Assembly (NCBI GenBank): GCA_033980235.1 | Contig: CM067069.1 | Span: 33,157,041-33,221,040, forward strand | Reading direction: 5' to 3' | From: Diadema setosum | Taxonomy: Eukaryota > Echinodermata > Echinoidea > Diadematoida > Diadematidae | Length of the DNA: 64,000 bases | Shown here: one piece after another, positions 37,027 to 48,480 of the stretch | Position numbering within the stretch: the stretch's first letter is position 1 | How the letters are laid out: every line of letters begins with the position of its first letter | Translations under genes and position numbers: made by a program | Notes under the pieces: model-generated | Told to the model about the DNA's origin: nothing | The model's input: the letters and a program-made list of their open reading frames with translations, nothing else | Database searches by the model: none

Positions 37027-37384
37027 AAAAGGGATGGTAAGTATTGGTTTAGGTGATGACTCAGCTTTTAACTTTTTGAAATAGCATACAGGTTCTCTTA
37101 AAGGCATTGAAAGTTTACTTAAGTGAAAATCGGTTTTGAAAAGGCTGAGATATCCAAAAAGAAAGTTAAACAAAGTGATCCTAATAAAAGTTGAAACCCA
37201 GATCTTCTATTTCAATAATATTGGTTTACTTTGTGGCTTCATACCTCAGCCATTTGAAGACCATGTTTCATAAGCTAAACTTTGAATTCCTTGTAGAATT
37301 GTATGCTCATAAAAATTTCATAAGTGGTTTCTTAGTACATTGTATCTTGCAAAAAGTTAAAAGCTAAAGTCATACCATCTGATA
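37027..37384 (-). repeat. Palindromic MITE family B, degraded copy
   Basis: AAAGGGATGGTAAGTATTGG, CTTTTAACTTTTTGAAATAG, AAATCGGTTTTGAAAAGGCT and GAGATATCCAAAAA follow the family B order, but the right end and TA flank are decayed. Confidence 0.65.
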
Positions 37385-37989
37385 TACTTTACAACTTGAA
37401 GGGGAAAAAAAAAACAACAACAACTGAGCACTGTCTTGTGGTGCTTTGCTCCTCCAAGAGAATGGGATCAGGCATTCTGCACAGGATGTTGTTTGTAGAT
37501 TCTCCGGAGATGTCGTCTTTGATTGACCACATGAAAACTCCATGCCTCTTTTTTCCCCATTAAGTCATCATCCAGGATGTCTTTTACCTGTCAAAAAAAA
37601 AAAAAAAAAATTATATACATAATCAACAAATACTTATACTGAGTTCATTTTATCAAAATTTTTGAAAGTTTGGAATATTCCTATATACTGAGTGCAGATA
37701 AAAGATTGTTCAAAAGGCATGTACATGTCACCTGCAATTAAAATATAGTTGAACATTTTGCTGCATAGATATTCCGTAAACCAAGCAATAAAATACACGA
37801 ACTACAAATACAGTAGACTCTTAAAAAAAAAATGGAATTTTAGGAGAAAAAAAAACTGTTACTGTAGACAACAAAAGTATGTGTAGCCATCCCATTTTTA
37901 AGAGCTGTGTTTTATCATACAATCTTCATTCAAAGATATCTAATAATAAAATATTTCCAGTAAGTTTTGAATATAGGATTATAGAAATT

Positions 37990-39635
37990 TGGAGGAGGCT
38001 GCGGGTTAGCGCTGTCTTCGAAAGGTAATGTGTAATATTTATTTTTTGCTGCAGACAGCAATTGAGCCATCAACACCTCTGCACAATGTTTGCCCTCTTG
38101 AATTTCTTTTCTGTTTGATTATTTAGTCATGTATGCAATATTTATAGACTTTGGGAAATAAATACAGAATACTTCTGTACATATTAGCAATGTATGTTTG
38201 TCATAGAAAAATAAAAATTGACCTCCAATCTATCAACCCACCTAGCAACCTTTCCTGGCCAAAGTTTCAAAAAAAAGGATAGGTGTAATTCTTGGTATAG
38301 CCAATACCTTAAGTGCCGTGCGGAGAGCAGTGTTTTAGATGCATTATGAGATAGCTTACGGGACAAACTTGACCTGGTTTTGGCTGCACATGCACTCAGA
38401 TCATGTTTTATCTTTATCCAGAGATATTTTTTGTTGAAGATTTCTTCGCTTTCCATCATGTGACCAGCACATTGAAGCCTTGCAGTAGTGAACCATGACT
38501 CTAGTGACCGCAAATCAGTAAAACTTAGAAACTTTCAACTCTTTTCAGCTGAATTTTAACCAAGAAAAAAAGTGATGGCAATGGAAAAGCAGACGATTAA
38601 CTCCCTTGAATCATATGGGAACTGCGACCTCTACTTAGCGTGAGACAACCAGAAGTGAACAAGGGCACAAAAGAATCCCACAGTGTATCTGTGACAGAGC
38701 TCTTCAGCATGCACAGAAGTTTTTTTGCACACTTGCGATACAGAAAATTGATTGCAACACCATGAAAATATCAAAAAAAATTCAAAAAGATATCTATGAT
38801 AAAATCTTCATAATAAAAAAGAATATGCCATAGTGTAAAAAAAAATAAATAAATAAAAATGGAGGCCATGGCTTCTATCTTTGAAGGGTAACAATTAATG
38901 TTTGTTTTACACTGTAGAAAGCAATTCAATATCTCCAACAAACATCCTACACAAATTACTCTGCAATCATTAATTCATGTATGCACTATAAATTTATGTG
39001 CTTTAAAAATGAATGAGAAATAGTCCTGTAAATAAAAGGAACCTTTTTTTTGGTCTGGAAAAAAAAAAAATATGCAACCTTAACATATTTAAGAGTGCCA
39101 ATGTAGCAGCCTTTTTGGCCAAAAGAAAAAAAAAAGATTACATAATAAAACGAAAATATGCATTCACACCATATCACTGCAAAGCAGACAGGCTAGGCAT
39201 GATGAAGGGATGCTCTGGGCACTCAGAAAATCTCCACCACAGGCTGTGAACAGGGCCATGCAGCTTCTATAAATAAAATGATAATCGTATCAGAAGAAAA
39301 CCCCAAATAAGCACAGATGTGGCTACATGACAATGGACCAAAATATCATGAAGAGAACAAAATGAAGACTAGTTATGTACCAGTTCTACGACATCTACAA
39401 ATAAAATATTTACAATACATAATAGCATGGCATTAAAAATATGGAGGCCATGGCTTCTTTGAAAGGTATTACTGTTACTTGTAATGTCTGTTTTCCACTG
39501 TAGAAAGAGATTTCATTTCTCCTACACAATTTGCTTAGTGGTCATTAAATCATGTATGCAATACAAATTTACAATCTTCATTGAATAAATACAAAATAGC
39601 TCTGTACATAAACATAACATCGCAGAATTTCTGCG
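37990..39635 (+). repeat. Diverged tandem duplication, unit 2 (three copies)
   Basis: Blocks near 37990-38185, 38858-39055 and 39438-39635 share the order GGAGGC(C/T), TTTGAAAGG-like, TGCAGA/GTAGAAAG, CA(C)AA(T)TT, CATGTATGCA(A/C)TA and AATAAATACA-like. Later parts (GCAGACAGGCT(A/G)GGCA, then a GCAGCTTCTA/CACAGCTTCT end) recur at 39183 and 39923. Copy spacing is about 870 and 580 bp. No protein is encoded. Confidence 0.6.
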
Positions 39636-40339
39636 AAGTGAAGTTGCGGAACTTCGGTCATGTCATATATTTATTAGAGCAGAAAGATTTGGGGCTGATT
39701 TCATCACAGGGATCGTTTTTAGGACACAACACAGGCCAGCAAAGAGCAAACATGGTGGATGGTGCAACAGCTGGAATGAGGCTCTGCATAGACAACTGTC
39801 CAGGCCACACAAGACAGGGTGTTATGAACAGATTGTACATTGAGTCAGGGTCGCTTAGCTCCAATGAGCCCTCCCGCAAAATCATAAAAATACGTATACA
39901 CACCTCACCGTAACACTGGAAAGCAGACAGGCTGGGCACCGACATGATGATCGAAGTGACGCTCTGGTCACTCACTATTGCATAAAGGTGCAGAACAGGC
40001 CAGCACAGCTTCTCACATAAGTTGGTAGTTGTCTAGTCTACATCAAAACATAGAAATAGAATCTAAATAAATAAATCACATCATGGAAATCATGAGAGAA
40101 CTGCAAGTAGTGCAATGAGTAGACTGAGCTCATGTGGCTGAAGTGAAGGACAACAACAACGTTGGAAGTCGAGTTTGCACTTTGGTTGCTTAGGCAGAAA
40201 TAAATCAAGTCAAATCCCGATGTAAACCTAGTAAATTTTCTTTTGTAACTTGTTTGATCATGGGTGTCTACATACACTAACGTTATCGTGTGGTTACACT
40301 TGGGAGTCGTGTCACTAGCGTAGCGCTAGCCTGGCTTTC

Positions 40340-40857
40340 TAAATTCTGTATAAAAGTTTAACACTCGTACAGTGCGTCAGCTCACGATGGACAGTCAGCC
40401 ATCTAAAGTACCACTCTTGGCTTAGCTTTCGTTCATTGCTATTCTGTCACTGTCAGTTTGGTTTTATTTTGAGGAAAAATATTACGAAAAGATGAAAAGA
40501 AAGATTATTTGAAGCTGGTAGCAACGAAGAATTTACTGACAAAAAATAACACATGTGGGACTAGGCTCAGTTATTGTCCGTGTAAACTCGAAAGCGAGTA
40601 GTGAAAGCTAGCATACAGAGAATCTCAAAAGAATTTCTAATAATGCCAGCAGGGCCATTAATCCTAAAACTACGGAAGATTCTACTCTAGAATGCAACAT
40701 TTACCTTTTGTCAGCGAGAGTCGTAATCACCTCCGTCATATTCAGATCTGAGCAGTCGATGGGTTGCACATACGCAATGCAGACGTAACACGGGAAATTT
40801 CATGCGAACGATACGCAACCTCGGACAGAACGGCGCGAAACAAGGAGGTAAGCAAGA
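40340..40857 (+). promoter_or_regulatory. Candidate TATA promoter and first exon
   Basis: TATAAAAG at 40349 lies in CpG-richer DNA. About 500 bases downstream is a good donor-like AAGGAG|GTAAGC at 40851. The first ATG after the TATA opens only a 13-codon frame, so any transcript would start with a leader. On the other strand an ATG at about 40741 opens 11 codons running into AAAAG|GTAAAT. Neither strand gives a convincing coding exon, and the block lies in the motif-rich end of the candidate 7.1-kb element, so it may be transposon DNA. Confidence 0.2.
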
Positions 40858-41746
40858 CATGGGAACAATCTGTCTGAGTTACGCGCGTTCAGAACACACG
40901 TAACGAAGACCGATTGGCGATTCTGTCCACCGTTCGTGCGTCCCACCTAGCGGAGCGTACCCACTGAACGCACGTAACATACTGGACAGAATTAGAAAAG
41001 GAAGCTGAAGCTAGATAACTAAATGTTCTGAAAAGACAGCTATGCTTGTGGCGTGAAACCGAAGGCAGATGTCTAACTTCAGGGTAGTGTCAGCGTTTCT
41101 GTGTTAAATCGAACGACACTGGAGTGTCTCAACTAGCAGTTACGTACGTTCGCGGCGTGGACAGTAAATTGAATTTGGTAACTTTGAAGACGGATATTAA
41201 ATATTTGATTTAATTTTCTGCTGAATTAGTGAAACCTAACTTGAAACTGTCGTCAGCAAAGTGTATTTGACACAAAATAACTGCACTCTGATGCCTGGAA
41301 ACCAAACGAAATTGAGGCCGAACGTACGTAACTGAAGTAGGACAGAACGCCGACCTTTTCGGTCCAGCTTGCTTTCCACTCTCTCAAAACTCTTGTAATC
41401 GTTCAGGGCGAACAAGAAAATGATTTCTCGGTGCGTTGGTGATAAATTTTGAATTATAATCCACCCAGGATGCGTGTCTTCTCAGAAAATTTATTTTATA
41501 CAAGTTGCAATGTATGTCAATTTTTATTTCAAATTTGCACATTATCAATAATATTAAATAAAAACAAACAAACCAGCACATCACAAAAAAATAACAACAG
41601 GACTCAACGAGGTTGAATATTTTATTTCACCTTACCACATTTATTCAAGAAATAAAGAAAAAAAGATGATTCAAACAAATATTTTCAAATGAAATTGCTC
41701 CATGTCTTGAGTGCATAAAACTACCCATTTACCGTGGAATTGCCCA

Positions 41747-42984
41747 TATATATTTAATCTGGATAAAAAATTATGAAGGTGCATTGTATTCTTCCTTAGG
41801 CCCAATTTTTCACAAAATATCAATCCATTTGCAACATCTTACTCTGTCCATTAAAGTCAACTTGATCACAGAATAGAACTGAAATTGAACACTCGATCTT
41901 TTATACCATTCTCTTTTCGATATTTACCCTCCCACATTCCTACCTGTTTGCTGCCCCCACTGTTCCATATCTGTGTCAGGCATCTCGTATTATCTGAAGA
42001 TCAAATGTGTGCAACCCCGAACTCCTTCTCGTAGAAGGGGTAGTCACCACATCAAGGATTGAGAGCCAGAAGGCCGTATCTTCACAGACTGTGTATTAAG
42101 ATCCTTCTGTATCTTACCTGATGAGTGAAATCATGCAGTCCTCTACTGGCGATGTTGTTTTCTTTTGTTTTATTATAAATATATCTCTTTAGAATCATCC
42201 TTGCTTTTGTGCAGGAATTAGTCATAGAGGGACAATAGCCATGCATAATATAATTACAGTGTATATTGGGGAGACAATAATAGCTGTGAAAATAACATTA
42301 CACTGGGGAGACAACACTTAAAAATAAAAATCATATTGTTGTTTTGAGCTTACTCTGGGTCTTTGTCTTTGCACATACACACATGCACACACACACAAAA
42401 AAAAAATGCTCAGGAAATTTGTCATCTTAAAGGAGAGATAAGAGAGACACTTGTTCTGTGAGAGCAGGAAGGAAGTAAGTGAGTGACCATTTATGTTTCC
42501 CTAGGCTGTCAAATCTCCCGGGCACCGGTCCAAAGGAAATAGGGAGGATGAGCTCACGGCACGTCACATACACACCCACTCAAAACTGTACAGCAGTTTT
42601 GCATTTGTTTATCGGCAATTAGCCTCGAAATTCATTTACGTCTCTGAGCCTGTGTGGTCTGTTTAGGCGAAATCAAGAGAGTGCAGACATATCCGTCTTT
42701 TACAAATCGAGTTCAGTGTTTTCTTGCTGGTTAATTCCAGTGTATGTCTGTGAACTGCTAATTGGTTGGATGATGTCATTTTTTTTTTTCAGTTTGTGTC
42801 TTTTTATTGGGGGAAAGGGGTGGGGAGATAAGAGGGTTTGGTAGATGGTTTGCATGGTTAAGAAACAAATGATGAGCAGAAGGGGTTGAAAAGCATTTTA
42901 GGCAAAATGTGTCATCAGAGCAATAGAAAGGACAGCCAAAGACGAGAGGTTTGGTATAGTGGGGTGGGTATTGGGAATTTCATG
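41747..42984. other. No gene seen; possible regulatory patch
   Basis: AT-rich to 42480. Then a more balanced, non-repetitive segment (42490-42780) with a homeodomain-type GCAATTAGCC near 42615. A T run follows at 42779-42789, then G-rich DNA. Confidence 0.4.
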
Positions 42985-43078
42985 TTAACCCATTGAGGGC
43001 GAGTCCCGAGTATACTCGGGCAAGTGTCTATGGGAAATATGTGTTGTAGCTATATCGAGTCCATCCTCAATGGGTTAA
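42985..43078 (+). repeat. TTAA-ended foldback family D, best copy
   Basis: 94 bp starting TTAACCCATTGAGGGCGAG and ending with the complement, CATCCTCAATGGGTTAA. It carries a perfect 16-bp palindrome CCCGAGTATACTCGGG at 43005-43020 and the shared segment GTCTATGGGAAAT...TGTTGTAGC. Confidence 0.85.
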
Positions 43079-44676
43079 CAACAGACAAGACATGGTAGAG
43101 AGGGGACAGCAAGATGGGAGATGGGTGTGTGAAGGGGGGAACACTCTTGGAAGGAGGGGGTACAATTAAACAAGAAGGGAGAGGATGGTGGTTGTGAGGG
43201 GTGCAATAGATTGGATAGAAGGGGTGTAACCAGTGGGAGTGTGAAGAGGGTCCATGTTGTCAGTCCATGATGAGGAGTATCGACCTGACAATAAAAGAGG
43301 GCAGAGGAAGGGTTGGTTATGTGGATGGAGGGGGGAAAGGGCGGTGATGTTCAAGGGAGGTGAGGCAGTGCCAAAAGGGGGGAAGAGGGGTGCATGGTGA
43401 GGAGGGATGGGAAGTGAACAAGCTTCAAATGGGAGGCGAGGAAGCAACCCCTCAAAACTTGACTTGGCACCTTCAAGGCATAGAAAGTTGAGACAGGGAC
43501 TTCTCAGAACTAACATGCACTTTTTGTAGGACCAAGGCTAAAACTGTAGATGACAGTCCTGACAATATGAATTCCAGTCAGTTGGACTAAACATGTGATT
43601 ACTTCATTTATAATGACGACCTGCACCTCCTCCATGCTTCAAATTTTTATTGTGCCTAAAAAGTAATTTCAGTATATTTGTATTCATTTGATACATGTAG
43701 CTACATTCTGTTTATACTCATATTTTTTAGGAAAAGTACAATTAAAAAGATTTAGAAAAAAAAAAAGTTTTCCAAAGTTTTGGTGTTCTTCTCTTGTGGT
43801 GGAGACACAAGGATTAGAATGTAGTCTGTTTTACATGATGCTGTGAATACACTATTAACATCATAACAGCATTATGTTTGCCATGCACAGGCTTTCCTAT
43901 CAGGTCATACTGCCATACTCTTTTTCCTTGCATCATCCTAACCCTGCTCCACCCTTCATCCCCATTGCCTGGGAATTGGAAAATGGGACAAGAGGATCCA
44001 AACTTGATTTGGTACTCTGGATTTCAATTGGAAGATGTGTACATAGCGATGTTCCACGGTAACCGCATCCACTCCTCATCCGATCATCCACTGGCAGCCA
44101 GATTTGCTCCTCGGATTGGGAGCTTAAGCGCATCAGCCGCCTGCGCCACAAGTAGACTGGGCTAAGACTGCATCTGTGCAGTTGCCATGGTTACCTCCCT
44201 GCAGGGCGAAGATTTATGAGCTTAGATGCCCAATAAGCCCAAAGCTCCCTGCGTAAAGTGATGGAGCTATATTTTGCCGTGTGGATTAATCGGTGCCTTG
44301 CAGGGACATACAGCAAGCAAGGGCATCGAATGTGAGCCAGTTACATGACTAGTTATCATATTCCTTCAGTGATTTTTTTTTTTTTTTTCAGGCTTGTTAG
44401 TTCAAGACCAAACACACCGGACGATTCAGGCAAGCCATAGTCATTGCTCACTGTTTGGTAGCTAGAATCAGGCATGTGTGTCAAGATGGGCATTGTACAA
44501 TTTAACGTCTTCCAAGCATTGTAAGTCTCAGAAGTTAACCTTCTCCTTGAAGATGTTGCAGTGGTATAAATGTACAATGGAGCTGATTTTAGTGAGGAGG
44601 CCAAGTTCTCTTCCCTGGGCCTAGACGATAGCTCAAGAATGGCATATTCATAGCAGAAACTCTCAGATCAGACCAA
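43079..44676. other. No gene convincingly seen; G-rich then balanced DNA
   Basis: 43080-43500 is G/A-rich on the + strand (GGGG clusters). 43876-44330 is balanced and CpG-bearing, with GGATTAATC (Otx/bicoid-type core) at 44283. A 95-codon frame at 43878-44165 has no recognised domain and no clear splice framing, so I leave it uncalled. Confidence 0.4.
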
Positions 44677-45115
44677 ATGAAAGATGAAGAAGAGGGAGGA
44701 TGAGAATGATAAGAAAAAGAAGAAGGAGGAGGAGGAGGAAGAAGAGAAGAAGATAGAGAAGATTGAGAAGGAAAATAAAATGAAGCACAATTAGAAGGAC
44801 GAGGATGAGAATGAAATTATGCAGAGGAGGAAGAGAAGAAAAAGAATAGAGGAAGATGAGAAGGAGGAGAAGATGAGGATGAAGGAAAGCAAGAGGAAAA
44901 GAAAATGTTTCAAGAAAAGGGAAAAAGGAGAAGAAAAGGTGAATGAAAAGGGGGAGAAGGAAAATGACTAAGAGAAGAAAAAAGGAGAAGTAGAGGAAAA
45001 TAAGGAGGAGGAAAAAGAGAAAGTGGTGGAGAAGGAAAGCAAGGAGGAGTAGGAGAAGGTGAAGGAGAAAGTTAAGGAAGAAAAGGAGAAGGTAATGAAG
45101 AAAAGGAAAAAAATC
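44677..45115 (+). repeat. 440-bp polypurine tract
   Basis: Almost uninterrupted A/G (GAAGAGGA, GGAGAAG, GAAAAGG units, few pyrimidines). The complement gives a Leu/Phe-rich open frame that is a composition artefact. Such tracts can form triplex (H-DNA). Confidence 0.85.
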
Positions 45116-47535
45116 CATGTTCAGTAGGATAATCCATTGGCTAAGAGGATCCCGGGTTGTTCAACTGGGTTACCATTGACCCGACGATGGTACCAGGAAT
45201 GGAGACACAGTATCAGCAAAGTTGGATTATCCTCAAGAATCTTCTCTCCATGTATCCAACTCTGCTGGGAGCCAAGTTTACAAAATAAATGACAACTTTG
45301 GTTGGAGGAATCTGCATTGTTTTTCCTCATTCTTGTTGGATTTCTTTAAGGGTGGGCTATTAAAGTAGAGTGGCTCCAGAGTGATTCCATTGGGTCCATG
45401 GGACTGGTGTCTGCAGGCACACATTGAAGCAATAGCCAGAAGTGGACCATGAAGGAATATTGCACTTGATGTTTCTTTCGTTTGGTCAGTGCATGTCATA
45501 ATTGTGAACAGTCTCAGCGAAATTTATCATACAGGAGAGTTGTTGAGTCTGGAGATTTGGTGGCCAAATTTAGCAGTGCTCTGAACATTAGGTTTGATTC
45601 TAGGTTTGTTTGGGTATTTGCCATTTGAATCATAAGACACTGATACAATTGTTTGTTAGTGAAAGATTGAGGAAAATTGGGCAATCTGTTCTAAAGTTAT
45701 GAGATTTTTGTTAAGTTTCTATCTTTGGGTTTTCATTCTCCGTAAACATTTTCTTCAACTCGATATGACACAGTATATTATAAATTCTATATAGGCTTGT
45801 AATGTAATCGCAAAGGCAATGTGTTTAACGAATATATGGTTGTTTGTTTGTTTGTTTGTTTTTCTTTGACATTTTGGCTATGTGCCAGAAACTCATAGAG
45901 TCAGCCTTTCTGTGACTTCAAAATGTTTCATCATCAAGTCTAGAACCAGCCACTCTATTCTTAACCAGAAGTATTTTGTTTCAGCGGGTTTTGTATTGTT
46001 CCTGCTGCGGTCGGACTATTTCTCGCTGTCACACATCAGATGTTAATTTGCACGGACTGACAGTGTCTGATTAATGACACTTTAAACTTTTTTGAATGGT
46101 CCCCTGGGATAGACAACTGTCTGACAAGAAGGAGGAAGCTTTCCGCTCCAGGCAGCCGGCCCTCCCTCTTCCCCCCTCACATCCTTCCGCTCCTACCATC
46201 CAAGAGGTCATCGTCGCATCCTCCTTCTCCATGTCATCCTCGGTTTCTAGATTTTAAGACTGTCCATTACCATGTGAGCCGGCATACATGGACCCCTTTC
46301 CTCCTCTCCCCCCCCCCCCCCCCCTTTCTCAGCATCCAATCATTCCTTTACTTCATTTAGATCCCCTGCATTCCCTCTTAGGAAGCATGGCAAATTAATG
46401 ATATTCTGACTTTTCAATGTACTAAACACAGCATAAACTTGATCCTTCTCTGTGAGGGAGTTTGTGAAGTCTTGGGGGGGGGGTATTATGGTGAACAGAA
46501 ACCACACTTGCTCTTCTTTGTTTTTCTGCATGATATTACTGATCAAGTGCTAAAACTTGGCCTGAAGATTTTTATGGAGTACATATGCACCAAAGACCTG
46601 GCTGACAGAATACAAGCAAATCCATGATTCCCTTCTCTGTTGAATCTGTTACATGTTTGTGTGTATGCTCTTCTGCATCTGCCTTTTAATTGCAATTGAT
46701 AAAGAGAGATAACATCTGCCGTTTAGGGAATGATAGGGATGATATATAGTTCTAAAAAGTATTCTTTTTTTTCCATAAAAGAGTACAATTTTTAGGACAA
46801 TGACAGAGATGATTGTTCAGTACTAAATGCTTTCTGTTTCTTGCTGTTAGAGTTTGTGGTCTTTAGGAGACTGTTTTGTGTACTTTTTTGTTTTTTTTTT
46901 GTCCTAATTGTGAGGGTTTCGCTGATGCAGACAGGACTGCTACAATGTCAAGCTGTGTACCTTCTGCAGTAAACAGAGCCTCTGAAGGTGTTTGTCAATC
47001 ATGTATTAGACGTGTAATCACTATATCATTGGCTAAGAATCGTTGTTCCGTCACTTGCACCTGAAACTGGATCTATGCTGATTACTTTGATTTGGTGTCT
47101 TCTTTATACTCTTGATGAGCTACAAAAACAGCATGGATGAGGAAATATCTGATATCATGGGGCTGGAAACATGCAACAGAGTGTGACTCTGGCTATCGAA
47201 AAGCTAGTCAGTATGTTTTCGTTGTGATTACATCGCAAATGGACATGCACATATGCACGACTGCCCCAATTCCAGTTGCTAGGGTGACTGCCACGATTAG
47301 CGCAGTGATTGACAAGGGATTATCACATTCGATGGCCTTGCAAAAGTCCTTGTATGAATGAATAGGAAACTCTTCTCGAGTGTTGAGTGAAGGATATCTC
47401 GTCAAGTGTGTAGAATTAAGCCAAGTTTGACAAGTGATATAATATACAATATTTTGAATATCTTAAAGGGACAGGTCCAGCTGTATTGAAGGAAAAAATG
47501 TGTCTACTTTTGACAGAATGCCTCTCATATATATA
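45116..47535. other. No gene seen; possible regulatory patch
   Basis: 45965-46095 is non-repetitive with homeodomain-type cores (GTTAATTTGC, TGATTAATGAC). 46140-46250 is C/T-rich, with a C run at 46308-46324. The remainder is AT-rich without splice-framed exons. Confidence 0.45.
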
Positions 47536-47537
47536 TA

Positions 47538-48218
47538 TACTACTCAAAAAAAGTTAAGGACCACTTTTTAACGTAAATAAAGATTTTATACAAGGTGTTT
47601 TATTTCTGGAAATACCTCAGTACAACTGTCCTAAATGTCCTTAAACACGCTGTAATCAATTTCACGCATGGGTGGTTTCAGTTGTTGCACAATGTCTCTC
47701 GCATCACTGCACATCCTGAAAAGTGGGCCTCGAGGGGTATCAGCTACCGACATGAAGTGGTAAAAACGAATGTCTGAGTGTCTTTCAGGCAGTTCAGTAA
47801 CGAGTGTGACCACCTCCTGCAGCAATAACGGCTTCACAGCGCTGTCTCATGGAGCTGATGAGGCGATTGATGTCTCTGACGTCCAGTGCATCCCATGCAG
47901 CCTCCAGAGCCACACCCAGCTGCTGCAGTCCAAGTGGATGGGCTTCGAGCTGCTCGAGACTCCTCCCCATCATGTCCCAGACGTGCTCTGTCGGGTTTAA
48001 GTCCGGGGACCTCGCTGGCCACTCCATACGCTCCATCAGGATATGCAATAATGCGAGAGACATCATGCAACAACTGAAACCACCCATGTGTGAAATTGTT
48101 ACAGGGTGTTTGAGGAGATTCAAGACAGCCATATTCGGGTATTTCTAGAAATACAACACCCGGTTTGAAAATTGTATACACGCATTAAAGAGTGGTCCTT
48201 AACTTTTTTTGAGTAGTG
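47538..48218 (-). mobile_element. Tc1-like transposon remnant with long inverted arms
   Basis: 681 bp between TA dinucleotides (47536-47537, 48219-48220). Ends are (T/C)ACTACTCAAAAAAAGTT in inverted orientation. Similarity continues inward to about 185 bp on each side (for example ATGGGTGGTTTCAGTTGTTG at 47669 and, complemented, near 48072). The middle encodes only the C-terminal part of a Tc1/mariner transposase on the minus strand. The long arms suggest an internal rearrangement that joined two inverted ends. It cannot encode a complete transposase. Confidence 0.9.
47794..48132 (-). pseudogene. Tc1-type transposase, C-terminal fragment
   Basis: A 112-codon minus-strand frame contains WPARSPDLNPTEHVW, the diagnostic C-terminal block of Tc1-like DDE transposases; the E after NPT is the third catalytic acid. 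It ends with INRLISSMRQRCEAVIAAGG and HTRY-stop, a normal-looking C terminus. The N-terminal helix-turn-helix DNA-binding region and the first catalytic Asp are absent. Sequence upstream of the WPAR block (DVSRIIAY) that resembles the second-Asp region sits in another frame, so a frameshift has also occurred. In its family the protein cuts and joins element ends; this copy is dead. Confidence 0.85.
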
Positions 48219-48227
48219 TATATGAGA

Positions 48228-48405
48228 TGAGATTAAAACCTAAAATGGCATTAAAACGCTTTATCCTGATATATATATATATATATATATATCGCATCCT
48301 GGTCGCTGATGAAGAATGCGATGACTAACCTGTTTGGTGTCTTGTTTCAAAAACATGCGCTTTCCTCGCCAGGATAAAGCGTTTTAATGCCATTTTAGGT
48401 TTTAA

Positions 48406-48410
<5 letters not shown>
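48228..48410. repeat. Perfect 41-bp inverted repeat around (AT)n
   Basis: 48228-48268 (TGAGATTAAAACCTAAAATG...TATCCTG) is the exact complement of 48370-48410. The 101-base centre holds an (AT)n tract of about 22 bases and a unique segment (GATGAAGAATGCGATGACTA). It starts ten bases after the Tc1-like element. It may be a very young foldback or MITE, as the arms show no divergence. Confidence 0.9.

Positions 48411-48457
<47 letters not shown>
48411..48457. repeat. (TA)n microsatellite
   Basis: About 23 TA units directly abutting the right arm of the inverted repeat. Confidence 0.95.
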
Positions 48458-48461
<4 letters not shown>

Positions 48462-48480
48462 TAGAATCACAAATGGCATA

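Larger units (their letters stand above)
34603..41746. mobile_element. Candidate 7.1-kb TIR element with subterminal motif clusters
   Basis: A 31-bp inverted repeat brackets the interval: TGGGCATTTCCACAGTAAAT... at 34603 and its complement at 41716-41746, 29 of 31 positions matching. GAACG(C/T)(A/G)(C/T)GTAAC motifs, often followed by GGACAGAA, occur at 34799 and 35190 near the left end. At the right end they occur at 40892, 40966 and 41320 forward and 40878 and 41139 reverse. The interior is mostly diverged tandem duplications and carries nested repeats. No transposase-like open frame is visible, so any element would be non-autonomous. No target duplication was recognised, and the inverted pair could also be two separate short elements. 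Confidence 0.4.

Noticed and set aside
43878..44165. 95-codon + strand frame in balanced DNA
   Set aside because: No recognised domain and no clear splice sites; overlapping frames on both strands are equally open.
44663..45118. 151-codon Leu/Phe-rich minus-strand frame
   Set aside because: Complement of a polypurine tract.
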